64,000 nucleotides of DNA from Atrina japonica (GCA_030159075.1 BROG01000338.1:555001-619000); one strand, 5' to 3'; counted from the stretch's first letter, positions 39,229 to 52,840 are shown. Program-made: numbers and translations. Notes: generated by a model from the sequence alone, not told the origin.

Positions 39229-39533
39229 CAGATAAGTTGGTTTGTTTGTTTGTTTGTTTATTGTTGTTTAACGTCCCACTCAAGAATATTTCACTCATAT
39301 GGAGACTCACCAAATGCCGGTGAAGGGCTTCAAATTTTGGCCTATGCTCGGCACTTACGGCCATTGGACAGTGAGGGTATTTTACGTGCCGACACCTACT
39401 GTGACACGGGACCTCCAGTTTTTACTGTCTCATCCGAAAGACAGGAAACCAACCTGTCGCCGGCGGGACTCGAACTCACGACCTCACGATCCAGAGTCGA
39501 GCGTGCTACCGACTGAGCCAGCAGATAAGTTGG
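39229..39533 (-). mobile_element. tRNA-derived SINE with 12-bp target-site duplication, nested in a retroelement UTR
   Basis: CAGATAAGTTGG flanks it at 39229-39240 and 39522-39533. On the minus strand it runs from GCTGGCTCAGTCGGTAGCAC through a B box (GAGTTCGAGTCCCG) and the family body to a tail of AACAAACAAACAAACAAACC. It is well preserved. Two overlapping plus-strand open frames are artefacts. Confidence 0.92.
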
Positions 39534-39955
39534 TAATTCTTTTAGTGAATGTAATACTTCCATAACAAAAATATAGATATGATAAACAACAGAATCCGTC
39601 TTTCGATGTTTATCAATATTGAAATGTTATCGTGAGTCTTGTCCGATTTCGATTTCAATTTTACATAAAATGAAGATGAAATCTCAGTGAAGTAAATAAT
39701 TGTATAAAACATTGTTAAAGATAGCATCATGTTGTCTATCATATTGCGTTTGCTATCATATTTCCTGAGTTTGTATGACATAATCAAATTGATTCAGAAT
39801 AGTTATGGACAAAGAGTGTATACGTACATTTATATATTCAGATTGATAATAACCTTAAGACGATGTATAGGGTTTGGCGTGCTTTGATATAACGATATCC
39901 GTATTGATATACAAAAATAAATATGGAAACCAGACGTAGAATAGGTCAAAAGTGT
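39534..39955. other. End of the interrupted UTR, then an AT-rich spacer
   Basis: TTTTAGTGAATGTAAT at 39540 continues the retroelement UTR (compare CACTTAGTGAAATAGAG at 50833). No gene was found beyond it. Confidence 0.5.
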
Positions 39956-41535
39956 ATGTAACAGATACTCGTACAGTCAACATTTGTTGCCATTCGTTGC
40001 CGTTGTTGTGTAATTAATCTGAAATGCAATTTTTTCAGTAGTAATCATTGAATTCCTAATACCGGTGGTTCCTAGGGGGTTATACAAAATTATTTGAATG
40101 TGATTGTATACAGACCACAATGTGTGGAGGGAAATCCTTACTTCTCCTTATCTTGATTTAGACTTGACGTAGATAGAAAGTCGATGTGATAAGTCAGCAG
40201 GGGTGTCCTTACTCCTCCCTGATCTTATATTACTCTTGACGTAAACTGACGATTGATGTGATAAGTTAGCCGGAGGTCCTTGCTTCTCCATGATCTTGTT
40301 TTACATGACGGTCAATGTGAGAAGTTAGCAGGAGGTCCTTACTTCCCCTGATCTTGTTTTTCATTTTCTGTAGACTGACGGTCAAGATGATAAGTTAGAA
40401 GGAGGTCCTTAATTCTCCCTGATCTCATTTTACATTTGACGTAAACTGTGGGTCGATGTGATAAGTTAGCAGGATGACCTTACTCCACTTTATATTGATT
40501 TAGATTTAATGTAGATTGATAAGTTAGCAGGAGGTCCTTACATCCCCTGATCTTCTTTTTCATTTTCTGTAGACTGACGGTCAATGTGATAAGTTAGCAG
40601 AAGGTCCTTACTTCCCCTGATCTTGTTTTTCATTTTCTGTAGACTGACGGTCAAGATGATAAGTTAGAAGGAGGTCCTTAATTCTCCCTGATCTCATTTT
40701 ACATTTGACGTAAACTGAGGGTCGATGTGATTAGTTAGCAGGATGTCCTTACTCCACTTTATATTAATTTAGATTTAACGTAGATTGATAAGTTAGCAGG
40801 AGGTCCTTATATCCCCTGATCTTCTTTTTCATTTTCTGTAGACTGACGGTCAATGTGATAAGTTAGCAGGAGGTCCTTACATCCCCTGATCTTGTTTTTC
40901 ATATTCTGTAGACTGACGGTCAATATGATAAGTTAGCAGGAGGTCCTTACATCCCCTGATCTTATTTTTCATTTTCTGTAGACTGACGGTCAATATGATA
41001 AGTTAGCAGGAGGTCCTTATATCGCCTGATCTTATTTGACATTTTTTGTAGACTGACGGTCAATATGATAAGTTAGCAGGAGGTCCTTACATCCCCTGAT
41101 CTTGTTTTTCATTTTCTGTAGACTGACGGTCAATGTGATAAGTTATCAGGAGGCCCTTACTCCTCCCTGATCTTGTTTCACATGACAGTCGATGTGATAA
41201 GTTAACAGGGGTGCTCTTACACCGTATATATTAGTTCTGCTTCTCTTTATTTACTTTGACTTTGAGGTAGACTGACGGTGGGTGTGATAATTTAACAGAT
41301 ATACCCACTCCTTATCTGTCTCTTAGCTTTGTTTTTGTTTATTCTTAATTGACGGTAAATGTTACGAGTTATCAGAAAGTCCTTATTCCTACTTATTCGT
41401 CTTCTTATCTTTCTTCTTTTAAATGTTTAAATATTGTTTAATATTGTTTTAGGATTGTAAATCTCATTGAACTAGGTTGGTTTGTTTATCCGGTTCCTCC
41501 TTACAATTTATACTTTGATGTCTGTTATCTTATAT
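39956..41535 (+). repeat. 70-bp satellite embedded in, and derived from, the retroelement 3' UTR
   Basis: The repeat unit is 70 bp: GTAGACTGACGGTCAATGTG, ATAAGTTAGCAGGAGGTCC, TTACTCCTCCCTGATCTTG, then TTTTTCATTTTCT. It aligns with the 3' UTR at 33548-33615 (GTGGACTCACGGCGGTTGTG, GTCGACAGGGGACCCTTACT, CCTCC, CTGATCCC). The left flank (GTTGCCATTCGTTGCCGTTG, 39984) matches the UTR at 33465, and the right flank ends ATTTATACTTTGATGTCTG (41501), the family 3' terminus. About fifteen units are present, with a higher-order repeat of about 271 bp (starting near 40337 and 40608). Units at 40790-41150 are the most uniform. Confidence 0.8.
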
Positions 41536-42931
41536 CAAGTATTTATTATCCAGAAATACAAGGATAAAAATGCACCTTTAAAACTTTTATTTTTAAAAAT
41601 TGTATTAAAATGAAATAATGAATCTTATTTTTTCATCATTTGCAATAAAAAATATATAATAAGGTCGGGAAAAATATCAATTTATCTTTTGTAGTGTACA
41701 ATTGCTCTGAAAACTTCTTGTTGCTTTAGACAGAAATTGTCAATTAAATGCAAGTTTTAATGTTCCTTTCACATCTGGTTATCGTATTGTAAAGTATATA
41801 TTACTTTTTAATACAGATATAGTGTTAAAGGTACAATGTATCATTTTAACAGTGTAATCTGCATCACTATTCTGTATTTCTTGGAAGTCTGGATATTCCT
41901 GCTGTCTTTGTATCAGATAACAAAGAGAGATCATGATCAGAAATATTCTATTTCCGTATCTAAAAATATCAGCATATTATTCTAAAGTGATTAAACAGCA
42001 TCATTCTGGTTTAGCGAATGGTGACCGCTATTTGACCTCATGATATGTAACTAACGAGTTAGTGACAAATTTTGAATTACAATATCAGAATAAAATTTTT
42101 AATTTGATTTGCTTTTTTCTGTTCAGATGTTATTCTTAACAAATGCGACTTGTTTCCATGCATCATATATGATCATAAAGGAAATCTATCTTTTGGTCCT
42201 GTGGTAGTCAATTTTCATATCTCGTTTTATAATATTCTCGTTTAGTAATTCAATAAAAAGTGCTTTTGAATCGCTATCCCATTAACATTTTTGTGACTTT
42301 CAATGAATTATGATTTGAATAATTGTAAAAACTGTTTGACAAGAGTGAAATATGCGTTATATTTGAATCAAACCCAATTTCATGCCCACGTCTGTTCGAT
42401 TTATTTTCTCATTCTGCAGATAGTTGAAATGAATAATTGCAGTTACCATATTACAATCGAGTTTGATGTATGTTTACTGAAGTTTTATAATGATTCCCTT
42501 GCATTTTTAAAACTGATAATAGCTACGATCACTTTTATTATGATAGATACATTAGAGACCGAGGAGTTTTCGATGCCTTTGAAATTCCACAATGTCTGAG
42601 ATTTATCAAATGATTATATATTTGAAGGTATAATTTGAAGTTTATCCGAAATTTCAATGAATGTATAATTAAAAAAAATTCGGGTGCACTATGGTTTAGG
42701 ATGTGGATGTTTATAAACCGCTATTTAAAACAGTATCACTTTATTGCTACAGTGCATTGAACAACGTTATTGCCAAAAGTGTTCTGTACAACCCATTTGC
42801 GTCTAGATCATTGTACAGTGATAAAATACAATTTGTAAGTGCCAGTAACTACATATTCGTTGTATCCGGTCGTATAATTCACAGTCTAATAAAAAAATCC
42901 GATCTCCCATTGCTCGATTTTCTGATATGAC
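41536..42931. other. AT-rich tract, no supported gene
   Basis: It contains a 98-residue plus-strand open frame (42303-42599) that resembles no known family, lacks context and has the local base composition; it is not called as a gene. Confidence 0.45.
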
Positions 42932-43216
42932 ACGAACTGACCTTGCTCAGTCGCTAGCGCACTCGACTCTTAATTGTGAGGTCGTGAGTTTGAGTCCAGT
43001 CGCTGGCAGGTTGGTTTCCTGTACTTCGAATGAAACAGTAAAAACCGATGTCTCGTGTTGCAGTAGGTGTCGGCACGTTAAAGAAGCATCACTGCTTAAT
43101 GACCGTCAGTGCCGAGCATAGGCCAACATTTGAAATCCTTTAACGGCAGTTGCTGACGTCTGCATAAGAGTAAAAGATTCTTAAGTTGGACATAAAACAA
43201 TAATAAACAAACAAAC
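42932..43216 (+). mobile_element. tRNA-derived SINE adjoining the 31-bp satellite
   Basis: It begins GAACTGACCTTGCTCAGTCG, has a B box (GTGAGTTTGAGTCCAG), then GGTGTCGGCACGTTAAAGAA, GTCAGTGCCGAGCATAGGCC and AAAAGATTCTTAAGTTGGAC. Its tail AATAATAAACAAACAAACC passes without a break into the satellite. It is more diverged than the copies at 26.2 and 54.8 kb, and no target-site duplication can be recognised. Confidence 0.88.
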
Positions 43217-46200
43217 CAGACAAAACACTGCAGTTATTCACACAAATAAACAAAATCACTGGAGTCAATCACACAAATAAACAAAAACACTAGAGTCAAT
43301 TACACAAATAAACAAAAACACTGGAGTCAATCATAAAACCAGACACAAGACTGTAGTTATTCACACAAATAAACAAAATCACTGGAGTCAATCACACAAA
43401 TAATCAAAAACACTGGAGTCAATTACACAAATAAACAAAAACACTGGAGTCAATCATAAAACCAGACACAAGACTGTAGTTATTCACACAAATAAACAAA
43501 ATCACTGGAGTCAATCACACAAATAAACAAAAACACTGGAGTCAATTACACAAATAAACAAAAACACTGGAGTCAGTCATACAAATAAATAAAATGCCAT
43601 AGTCAGTCACAAATAAACCAAAAACAACTGGAGTCAATCACACATATAAACAAAAACACTGGAGTCAATCACACAAATAAATAAAATACTGGAGTCAAAC
43701 ACACAAATAAACAAAAAACACTGGTGTCAATCACACAGATAAAGAAAATCACTGAAGTCAATCATACAAATAAACGGAACACTGGAGTCAATTCCACATA
43801 TAAATAAAAACACCAGAATCAGTCTTACAAATTAACAAAAAGACTGAAGTCAATCACACAAATAAATAAAAACTCTGAAGTCAATCACACAAATAAATAA
43901 AAACACTGGAGTCAATCACACAAATAAATAAAAACTCTGAAGTCAATCACACAAATAAATAAAAACTCTGAAGTCAATCACACAAATAAATAAAAACACT
44001 GGAGTCAATCACACGAATAAATAAAAACTCTGAAGTCAATCACACAAATAAATAAAAACTCTGAAGTCAATAACACAAATAAATAAAAACTCTGAAGTCA
44101 ATCACACAAATAAATAAAAAAACTGGAGTCAATCACACAAATAAATAAAAACACTGGAGTCAATCACACAAATAAATAAAATACAGGAATAAATCACATA
44201 AATAAATAAAAACACTGGAGACAATCAAAGAAATACACAAAAGCACTGGACTCAGTCACAAATAAACAAAAACACTGGAGTCAATCATACAGATAAACAA
44301 AAACAGTGGAGTAAATCACACAATTAAACAAAAACACTAGAGTCAATCACACAAATCAACAAAAACACTGGAGACATTAACACAAATAAACAAAAACACT
44401 GGAGTCAATCAGATAAAAAACAAAAGCAATGGAGTCAATCACACAAATAAACAAAAACACTGGAGTCAATCAGATAAAAAACAAAAGCAATTGAGTCAAT
44501 CACACAAATAAACAAAAATACTGGGGTCAGTCATCAAACTAGACAAATCACTGTAGTTATTCACAGAAATAAAAAAAACATTGGGGTCAATCACACAAAT
44601 AACCAAAAACACTGGAGTCAATCATAAAAACAGACAACACACTGTAGTTATTCACACAAATAAAAAACACTGGAGTCAACCACACAAATAAGCAAAAACA
44701 CTGGAGTCAATCATACAAACAAATAAAATGCTGGAGTCAATCACAAATAAACAAAAACACTTTAGTCAATCACACAGATATACAAAACACTGGAGTCAGT
44801 CATACATATAAATAAGATGCTGGAGTCAGTCATACAAATAAACAAAGACAGTAGAGTCAATCACACAGATAAAGAAGAACACGGAAGTCAATCATATAAA
44901 TAAACGAAACACTGGAGTCAATTCCACATATAAATAAAAACACCAGAGTCAATGACACAAATAAGTCAATCCTAAAAAGACAAAACACTAAAGTAAATCA
45001 TACAATTAAAGAAAACTCTGAAGTCAATCACACAGATAAATAAAAACACTGGAGTCAATCACACAGATAAAGAAAAACACTGGAGTCAATCACACAGATA
45101 AAGAAAAACACTGGAGTCAATCACACAAATAAGTCAATCATAAAAAGACGATACACTGAAGTAAATCATACAATTAAAGAAAACTCTGAAGTCAATCACA
45201 GAAATAAATAAAAACACTGGAGTACTCAGTCACCAATAAACAAAAACACTGGAGTCAATCACACAAATAAATAAAATACAGGAATAAATCACACAAATAA
45301 ATAAAAACACTGGAGACAATAATACAAATAAAGAAAAACACTGGAGTCAATCAAAAAATACACAAAAGCACTGGACTCAGTCACCAATAAACAAAAACAC
45401 TCGAGTCAATCACACAGATAAACAAAAACATTGGAGTAAATCACACAATTAAACAAAAGCACTAGAGTCAATCACACAAATCAACAAAATCACTGGAGAC
45501 AATAACACAAATAAACAAAAATACTGGAGTAATTTACACAAATAAACAAAAACACTGGAGTCAATCAGATAAAATACAAAAGCAATGGAGTCAATCACAC
45601 AAATAAACAAAAATACTGGGGTCAATCATAAAACCAGACAAAACACTGTAGTTACTCACACAAATAAAAATAACACTGGAGTCTATCATAAAACCAGACA
45701 AAACACTGTAGTTATTCACACAAATAAAAAAAACCTTGGAGTCAATCACACAAATAAACAAAAACACTGGAGTCAATCACACTGATATAGAAAAACACTG
45801 GAGTCAATCGTACAAATAAATAAAATGCTGTAGTCAGTCACACAAATAAACAAAAACACTGGAGTCAATCACACAAATAAATAAAATACTGGAGTCAATC
45901 ATACAAATAAACAAAAACAGTGGAGTCAATCACACAAATAAACAAAATCACTGAAGACAATAACACAAATAAACAAAAACACTGGAGTCATTTACACAAA
46001 TAAACAAAAACACTGGAGTCAATCAGATAAAAAACAAAATCAATGGAGTCAATCACACAAATAAACAAAAATACTGGGGTCAATCATAAAACCAGACAAA
46101 ACACTGTAGTTATTCACACAGATAAAAATAACACTGGAGTCAATCACACAGATAAATAAAGACACTGGAGTCAATCATAAAACCAGATAAAACACTGTTG

Positions 46201-46700
46201 TTATTCACACAAATAACAAAAACACTGGAGTCAATCATAAAACCAGACAAAACACTGTAGTTATTCACACAAATAGAAAAAACACTGGAGTCAATCATAA
46301 AACCAGACAAAACACTGTAGTTATTCACACAAATAAAAAAACTTGGAGTCAATCACACAAATAAACAAAAACACTGGAGTCAATCACACTGATATAGAAA
46401 AACACTGGAGTCAATCGTACAAATAAATAAAATGCTGGAGTCAGTCACACAAATAAACAAAAACACTGGAGTCAATCACATAAATAAATAAAATACTGGA
46501 GTCAATCATACAAATAAACAAAAACAGTGGAGTCAATCACACAAATAAACAAAATCACTGGAGATAAAAGCACAAATAAACAAAAACACTGGAGTCAATC
46601 ACATAAATATCAAAAACATTGAAGTCATCCACTCAAATCAACAATAACAAATTAAACTAGAGTTAATCATACAGATAAACAAAAACACGCATTCTATGTC
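43217..46700 (+). repeat. 31-bp satellite, about 3.5 kb (more than 100 units)
   Basis: The common unit is ACACTGGAGTCAATCACACA followed by AATAAACAAAA. A variant unit (ATAAAACCAGACAAAACACT, GTAGTTATTCAC) appears near 43213, 43336, 43458, 44620, 45630, 45690, 46085, 46180, 46240 and 46300. At the left edge it marks a 123-124-bp (four-unit) higher-order repeat. Blocks of about 220 bp at 45733-45952 and 46344-46560 are nearly identical, about 611 bp apart. Open frames on both strands are artefacts. Confidence 0.95.
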
Positions 46701-47381
<681 letters not shown>

Positions 47382-47520
47382 GTCCGTCACGCCTGCCTGC
47401 ACGGACTGGATAGGCAAGTATACAGGACGACTACAGATATATTGGTTATTAATGAAACATATGAAGGTAAAATGTGTGGTAAAGACTCCTTGAAGTATAG
47501 CCGAAGAGTAAAATTCGTGT

Positions 47521-47796
47521 ACATAAAACATAAAACCAAAGTTATAGTTAAACAAAAGGTTGAAAAACCATGTGATAAAGACGATCGTTTCTGTAAGTTA
47601 GACTTAATCAGTTGAGCTGCAATTTAAAATAGATATAGAGTTCTGCAACGGATAGTAGTATCATACAAAGCCAAACAAATAATAATAACCTAAATAAGTT
47701 TGAGAAGTTTATCATTTAAATGGTGCAATGAATTCGAAATACATGTATTACTTTAGTATAAGATAATCAGCTGGTACTAAAATACCAGGTACATCG
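47521..47796 (+). repeat. Dispersed repeat, copy 1 (second copy at 57721-58012)
   Basis: Shared ordered blocks with 57.7 kb: ACCAAAGTTATA, GACGATCGTTTCTGT, TTAGACTTAATCAGTTGAGC, ATCATACAAAGCCAAA, TTTAAATGGTG and ATTACTTTAGTATAA, ending CTGGTACTAAAATACCAGGT, a small palindrome. It is probably a non-coding mobile element of unknown class. A 114-residue frame over it is not conserved in the second copy. Confidence 0.65.
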
Positions 47797-48983
47797 CACT
47801 TTTGTAGATAGTATCTCTGTAAAGCGTCCGTTGACAGATTGGCTTTTAGATAAAAAAAGGGGAAAAAAGGATATTTAGGAGAATATGAACATAGCCCTTA
47901 AATGAACAGTAAACGTGAACATAGATTTATATTTTCATAAATATGAAAAAAAAATTCATAAGTTATTTATAAGTATATGCAAAAGATATGTTTTTTTTTA
48001 TCAGTTTAATTTTGTTTTTTCTCTTTTTAACATATCAGCGAAAACAAATTTAATTGACATGAAATTGCATTTGTTTTCCTAAAATCGCTTTTGTTTCTTT
48101 GTCGTTTTTTGTGTTTTTTTTTTCAGATAGAAAGATAGTTTTTGATTTGGGGGTGAACGCTAAACATATAAAAAAAACTTTAGGGATGGCCTAAAGAGTC
48201 TTTAACAATTCTATTCCACATCAAAATGATATCAACATTTATTATCTCTCACAATCATTGTCTCTTTAACTATATTTATCTTATCTAGTCATTACGTATG
48301 GAACAGTCCAATCATTCATTTCCATGACTATCGGAAGTAGATGATCACATTTATGTTCACGACAAATCAATTAAATAATAACAAAACGCAATAAAATTGT
48401 TAACATTCGACAGAAAATCTATGTATAGTTCAAATGAATTTAACCGGAAAAATAATAATTTCCTTTTACATTTCAAGCATTTGTCAATAAAAGATTCCAC
48501 AGTGTTGATAACACTGACATATGACTCAATACAAGTTCCTTATCTCTCTTATTAAAATCAATTTCATGATTATTTCGCATGTTGTATTCTCGGTAAGGGG
48601 TATATGACATTTAGCAATATCTATACAATCTCTAAACATTTTGCTTATTCTGAGTATCATTCAAACCTTGCATATAAATCACTGTATTAGGTCTTTCGTT
48701 TCCATTCAGTTTTTGCTAGATAATTTCAGATCAATGCATTTGATTTGCATTGATCCTAGCATAACACAATTGGAAAGGAAATAAGAACTTTTTATAGGTT
48801 AAATCCTGAAGTAAATGGACATTTTATAAATGTGTGACCCAACTTTCTTCCGGCGTTGTAATAAAACAAGTAAACTATCTGCCTATTTGAAGTTCATGAA
48901 TATGCTACTGAATATTAAGTTCTTTCATTGACGGTATCATAACTGAAACCGTTTTATGAGGTTGGAAGAATTCTAGTTATCTG
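47797..48983. other. AT-rich tract, nothing recognised
   Basis: T-rich runs lie at 47990-48125. No gene was found. Confidence 0.45.
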
Positions 48984-49089
48984 TACCCAGTTGCACAATA
49001 CATTGAGTTTTAACTTATTGTAAGCCTACATGTTTAACATTGGTTAACTTCAAGTTAAATTTAACAACGTATTGTGAAACTCGAACCCG
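48984..49089. mobile_element. Small inverted-repeat element
   Basis: GTTGCACAATACATTGAG at the left and AACGTATTGTGAAACTCG at the right are inverted; the interior GTTTTAAC/GTTAAATTTAAC continues the pairing. The size, about 105 bp, fits a short MITE. Confidence 0.55.
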
Positions 49090-50564
49090 GGTAGGATACG
49101 GGATTTTCTGCATGCATGTAAAATCAAAGCGAAATAGAGTTATATGATAGGAATAATTATAGTTAACACTTTCTATACCACGGGATTTTCCTTTTCTGTA
49201 GAGAAACGGTACGAAGTATTAAATTACATCAACTCATTGCTACAGAAAAGAAAGTGGCCTTGGACGAAACCGGACGTCGTTTATTAAACAGAAATTCCAC
49301 TTCCGGGTCGAAGTAATACAAAAGACTTCTTTTAATTAGGTAGTGACTGTTCATTAGTCAAGCTCCACTTGCGTCCCATTACAGAATGTTCATGGCATTA
49401 TCATTAGTCCATGGGACATCTAAAATTTATGACACTTGAATCTGATATTTTCTTCGAATAAGTGAAACATTTTGGTGGTACAAAAAGATAAAAGAGAAAC
49501 TGATATGATATTGCAAATGACAAAGTATAACGGTGGGAAAGCTGTATAGCAGCTCGACATGAAAGACTTTATAATGCGAGATTGCGTAGTAATTCTAAAA
49601 AAGGTGAAAAAAGGTGTAATAATGCACAAAATGATATACCGCCCCAGAATGATTGTGCATAAAGTGAAAATGAAAAACGTTTTAAATGCCAAAGTAAGGG
49701 CTATATTTGCCAATGAGTGTTTACGAAGAGGGTGTTGGTGAAGTGAGGTTACAAATGTTTGAGTAATATTGATAAATACACTGATGTTACATCAGACATA
49801 GGTATGGGTGTCTCACGAATTTGAATGCATTTCAGGAGACAGGATGATGATATTACTATTCAATTTCAAAAACATGAAACTAGATGCAAAGGATAGGCCT
49901 AACAAATAATTTAATTCAAGATGGCTGTCCAACTGATAACCCTGGAATTGTATCGTGAATAAGGGGTATTTAGTGTTTCGATGTTTTATGAATTATAGTA
50001 CAAAAAAACAAAAACAAACAAAGCAATATATTTTGGGAACTTCGTTCCCATGCAACTGTGTTAGGTATATGATAGGTTTAGCCAAATATCCGCTTCTGAA
50101 AATAAAATGTATCGTTTTGAAATGCATAACAAAGAGTGGAATTTTGATAACGGCGTGGAATGCAGTATGGAATATCGATAGCTAGTAGTAAATATGTTTC
50201 GAACTAAAGATAGTTTTCACTGAGATTAGTGAAACTTCTTTTCTTCATACATACACGCAAATATATCTATTTGCCATCCTGTCCAATATGCACATGTCCT
50301 AATATATGTGTATAAGTTTGTCAGTTTACTGGCGGAGCGCCGATGGTATCTTCAAAAGGAACAAAATGAACAACAGGAAATGACAATAGACTGAATTCAC
50401 CAACTGGCTGAACTAAGACTGGCAATAACTCAAGGTTCTTGATTGGTGTTGTTATCAATAAGATTCTGTGTGCTGACATCGCATTATTCATAAGTGACAC
50501 TCTTTTGTGTTTTTGTCTACAGGGTACTCTCTGTATATTTCTAAAATCTATTCTGCCACCCCTT
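49090..50564. other. AT-rich tract, no supported gene
   Basis: Open frames of 60-97 residues at 49420-49741 and 49955-50185 lie on both strands and resemble nothing known. Confidence 0.45.
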
Positions 50565-51600
50565 GAATATAAAACATCTCATATACCAAAGTATAAGTCT
50601 TTGGGATGTCCAGGACACAGATACACATCCGGCAAAAAAGGACAAACAGGGACCTCTGGAAACCAAGAGGTGGGATCAGGTTCCATAGAGGAGTAAGCAT
50701 CCCCTGTCGAACGGTCACACCCGCCGTGAGTCCAAGTCAAATACAATTTAACTAAGTGAGAAACGAATCCTTGTCACAACTAGTACAGACGTCTCAACAA
50801 CCGCCAACGAAAAAGTAACTCAACATTTCACTTAGTGAAATAGAGTAAACCAAAACTATTATATGCTACCGACCGTAAAATTTGCGGAACGTTGGCATCA
50901 AACGCGGTTTTCGATATCCCTGTGTCAATAATTTGTCAGTGAGTAGTTTACATCTGTATATGAAATGTTCATATGTTGAACACGCCCTGGCATATCGGAT
51001 CATTTGTGAAATATAAACTCCATATGCGGGTGACTGTGGGATGTTACTACTTAAATGTGTAAAATGTACGATAGGAAAGCCGAAATCGTCGCGTTTGTCG
51101 TATAGCTTAGTTGCCGATTTCCCGTCTGTGTCTATAGTAAGCAAATTGTCTAAGTATAAAACGTGTGTGCTTGATTCTGTTGTATCTTTTATTTCTAGTT
51201 CGCTGGGATATATCGCATTGATAAATGTATGAAAATTGACATTATTAATTGACAAAACGTCGTCGATTTATCTAGATGCGAAATTAAAGGACACAGCTAG
51301 CTTTTTCGTCTTTTGATTCAGCAGTTTCTGAATGAAGTCTTCTTCGTATGAATAAAGGAACAGGTAGGCAAATAAAGGGGCACAATTGAATATCACACGA
51401 AAGTTTGTTGAAAGACAAGGTCTCCGAACATTACAAATGAATTGTCTATTAGAAATTCTAGCATGTTTTTATATCAATGTCAGTGTAATTATGTATAGAA
51501 TCAGAGTGGTGTTTGACAAAATAAGTATCATGATAACCAATCACTAGATATTTAAACCCTTTCTTGTATTCTGAGGTTGACGTTTTCAAGTAAACTTTAC
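50565..51600 (-). mobile_element. RT retroelement, 5'-truncated relic with 3' UTR
   Basis: Reading on the minus strand from about 51590: KYLVIGYHDTYFVKHHSDSI in broken frames, LEFLIDNSFVMFGDLVFQQT, NCAPLFAYLFLYSYEEDFIQ, KLAVSFNFAS, then R-stop-IDDVLSINN: the tyrosine of the catalytic YIDD is a TAA stop. A clean 129-residue frame (51255-50866) follows, with IYPSELEIKDTTESSTHVLY, YDKRDDFGFPIVHFTHLS and AYGVYISQMIRYARACSTYE, ending FRKFYGR. The UTR extends to 50567 and ends at the common terminus. It is otherwise the least decayed copy in the window. Confidence 0.88.
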
Positions 51601-52840
51601 TTCATATATTACTGATCACTGACAGTGATTATTTCAGTTCTACTATAACAGCCTTGCTTCACCTATAAAATCATGGTTGGCTGATCAAACAGACTTCTTT
51701 GTTGAATCAAGGAACGCGATTAAATTGCAGTCGGGAAGAGACTACCAGCCTTCCGCATGTATACTGGCAACTTTCTCACAAAATAAAATCAGCTTCTAAC
51801 GGGACAAGAGCCTGCGCTGAAAATGATGTGAGGAAATTCAAGGTTTAAGGGGTAATGCTTTGGCCACTCTAACGTCTTCCGGTGGTACATACACTGTGCA
51901 TAAAGCAGCTCGGTATTGGTATCATCATAATATAAGGTCAGCATTGTAGTGAAAAGTTATCATATAACGTAATGTGACGCACAAACGTTCATGGATATTT
52001 TCACCTTTAAATTTTGTATCTACATGTTTCAGAATAATCGATGAATTGTTTCACATCCATTCCATAGTGTTCAAATGTTCATAAATACAGCTATAACTCT
52101 TCCATCCTAATAAAGTCGACATTATTACGCCTTTTGAGTGTGAATTTTATTTACTGCTAATATATCTCTCTCTTTTATACGCATTATATGACCTTTATTT
52201 CATGTGTTGTTATAACATATTATTGTCAGTTTTTTGCAACCACGAGACAAGACCATCTTACTGAGTGTAATTTTGGTTTTTCATTGCAATGCTAAGTCAT
52301 AAATTCAACGCTTTTGAAAAAAAGGCAACACATTATCAATACGTCGTTTCCGAAATCCGGAACAGTTTAGAAAATACAGTGTGATGATCAAAGTCTAGGC
52401 ACTTTTGTCGCGGGAAATACGAAATAAACAAAGGAAGGGAATTGATCATAAGAGGTAACGCAAACAAGCTCCCATGTGAGGGGGGCATGTTGTAAAGCGG
52501 ATTTAAGAAAGAACAATAAGCCAGATTAATATCCGTGGGTGAATGACATTTTATTTGAACCGTCGGATTTCTCAAAAAAAGTAATGAACCTACGACTGAA
52601 GTTTATGTCTCCGAGCCACTATTATATAATTTCAATTGTGGAAACCTGATACGAGGGCTATTGTAGCCGTAGATACCCACCATTTTGTCCAAAATGTGCC
52701 TAGATCTAGGTCACGTAGTAATAAGTCACATGACAGAAAGGATGTTTGTCGATTGATCTGGGAAACGATGTATAAATTTATCATATCGTTTAGAAAAGGA
52801 TAAATACATTGTTCACTGGTCACTAATTTTTTGACACATT
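51601..52840. other. AT-rich tract, nothing recognised
   Basis: Only chance open frames are present on the minus strand (52336-52575 and 52632-52823). Confidence 0.45.

Noticed and set aside
39142..39565. 124- and 88-residue overlapping frames
   Set aside because: Read through the antisense strand of a SINE; known to produce chance frames in GC-richer SINE bodies.
42303..42599. 98-residue plus-strand frame as a small gene
   Set aside because: No recognisable domain, no homologous copy in the window and no regulatory context; length is plausible by chance.
43217..46700. CRISPR-like direct repeats
   Set aside because: Units are contiguous with no unique spacers and the genome is eukaryotic; this is a satellite.
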